From JAXDBM01 sp963709485 (GTDB lineage: Bacteria; Desulfobacterota; Syntrophia; Syntrophales; Fen-1087): a DNA stretch of 64,000 nucleotides. Positions 63,313 through 64,000 of this stretch are shown here, piece after piece. The notes beneath the pieces are model-generated. The model was not told where the DNA came from. It did no database searches and was given only the letters and a program-made list of their open reading frames with translations. The stretch is from the NCBI GenBank assembly GCA_963709485.1, contig CAVPWE010000005.1, positions 372,001 to 436,000 on the forward strand. The letters run 5' to 3'. The translations under genes and the position numbers were made by a program. Within the stretch, counting starts at the first letter, position 1, and every line of letters starts with the position of its first letter.

Positions 63313-64000
63313 TCACTCATACCGCAGGGCTTCTGCCGGATCCAGTTTCGAGGCCCGCCAGGACGGGTAGATGGTCGACAGGAAGCAGATCAGGATGGTG
63401 CCCGCAATGATAATCAAGACATCGCCGTAATTGACGCGGGACGGAAGCTCATTCAGATAATACACATCGCCCGGAAGGATTTTTATCCCGAGCAGCCGTT
63501 CGACAAACAGGGAAATTTTTGAAAGGTTGATCGCAATCGCAAGCCCGCCGATGCAGCCCAGAACCGTTCCGATGGTTCCAATGGTGAGTCCCTGCAAAAT
63601 GAAAATTTTCATGATGCTTTTGGAGGTGGCGCCCATGGACTTCAGGACTGCGATATCCTTGTTCTTTTCCATGACCACCATGATCAGGGCGGTGATGATG
63701 TTGAAGGCGGCCACCAGCACGATCAGGCTGAGGATGATGAACATGACCCGCTTTTCAAGCCGGAGGGCCGAGAACAGGTTCTTGTTCATTTCCATCCAGT
63801 TCCGGGCCCAGTAGGGAAACCCCAGCTTTTTCTCGATGGCCTTCCCGATGGCATCCGCCTTGTAGATGTCGTCGACCCGGACCTCGATGCCGGTCACCTG
63901 TTCGCCCATGTTCAGAAACTCCTGACAGTCTTTCAGGGAGATGTAGGCCAGCGTCGAATCATACTCGTAGAACCCCGAATCGAAGATCCCGACCACCAGA
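63313..64000 (-). CDS. lolC: LolC/LolE-type lipoprotein release permease, partial
   Basis: Only the C-terminal 228 or so residues are inside the window; the start lies to the right. A periplasmic segment (ISLKDCQEFLNMGEQVTGIEV) is followed by three FtsX-type membrane helices (FIILSLIVLVAAFNIITALIM, TIGTIGTVLGCIGGLAIAI, VLIIIAGTILICFLSTIYP) and the family end YPSWRASKLDPAEALRYE. With LolD it forms the transporter that extracts lipoproteins from the inner membrane. It cannot be told whether this is LolC, LolE or a merged LolF. Confidence 0.9.
   Translation of the reverse strand, partial: LVVGIFDSGFYEYDSTLAYISLKDCQEFLNMGEQVTGIEVRVDDIYKADAIGKAIEKKLGFPYWARNWMEMNKNLFSALRLEKRVMFIILSLIVLVAAFNIITALIMVVMEKNKDIAVLKSMGATSKSIMKIFILQGLTIGTIGTVLGCIGGLAIAINLSKISLFVERLLGIKILPGDVYYLNELPSRVNYGDVLIIIAGTILICFLSTIYPSWRASKLDPAEALRYE

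Overview
The window is about 64 kb of GC-rich bacterial DNA (roughly 60% GC by eye). It is almost entirely coding, and no gap between genes exceeds about 200 bases. The gene content is that of a Gram-negative bacterium: lipid A synthesis, LPS inner core, the BamA outer-membrane assembly factor and Lol lipoprotein export. A GnnA/GnnB pair between lpxA and lpxB, a BamA with an extra N-terminal domain, and many Gly-rich lipoproteins with FN3 domains point towards a deltaproteobacterium (Desulfobacterota, Syntrophia-like). That placement is an inference from gene content. I found no rRNA, tRNA, CRISPR, insertion sequence or phage gene.

Left part, 1-45945, + strand: a large surface-polysaccharide locus. 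It opens with glycosyltransferases, two tandem 850-residue GT-C-like membrane proteins, an AsnB-type amidotransferase, a dolichol-phosphate-type GT2 and a GT4. From 13.3 to 22.3 kb comes a CDP-sugar block (RfbF, RmlC-like epimerase, M28-like DUF4910 protein, cupin isomerase, RfbG) interleaved with two lipoproteins: one dimethylformamidase-like, one FN3 plus beta-propeller. From 22.4 to 29.0 kb there is a GT2, a class IV aminotransferase, a formyltransferase, a divergent sugar nucleotidyltransferase, an LhgO-like oxidase and a sugar C-methyltransferase. From 29.1 to 36.7 kb a secreted set (FN3-SGNH lipoprotein, second propeller) runs into an alginate-type O-acetylation machine (AlgI, then two AlgJ/AlgX-like proteins). 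From 36.6 to 45.9 kb there is a second tandem GT2, three rhamnosyltransferase-like GT2s and a module of SDR reductase, small phosphosugar transferase and WbpM-type dehydratase, which probably makes and loads the first sugar onto undecaprenyl phosphate, followed by GalE. No Wzx, Wzy, Wzz or ABC exporter is visible, so the locus must continue to the left.

Right part, 45940-64000, - strand: a tightly packed envelope operon, transcribed right to left: lolC/E, lolD, bamA, skp/ompH, lpxD, lpxA, gnnA-like, gnnB-like, lpxB, msbA, lpxK, lpxL-like, waaF, gmhB, waaC fused in frame to a sugar epimerase, and a Trm112-like protein. It converges tail to tail with galE. The gnnA/gnnB pair predicts a lipid A backbone containing 2,3-diamino-2,3-dideoxyglucose.

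Four polysaccharide genes (window start, 22.4 kb, 27.8 kb, 36.6 kb) are each broken by what looks like one extra base. All four shifts go in the same direction, so residual insertion errors in the assembly are at least as likely as real mutations. Unexplained or little-described material is concentrated in the secreted lipoprotein/propeller proteins next to the O-acetylation genes, in the beta-sandwich domain shared by GT-A and GT-C enzymes, and in the exact 38-residue repeats on the first tandem GT2.
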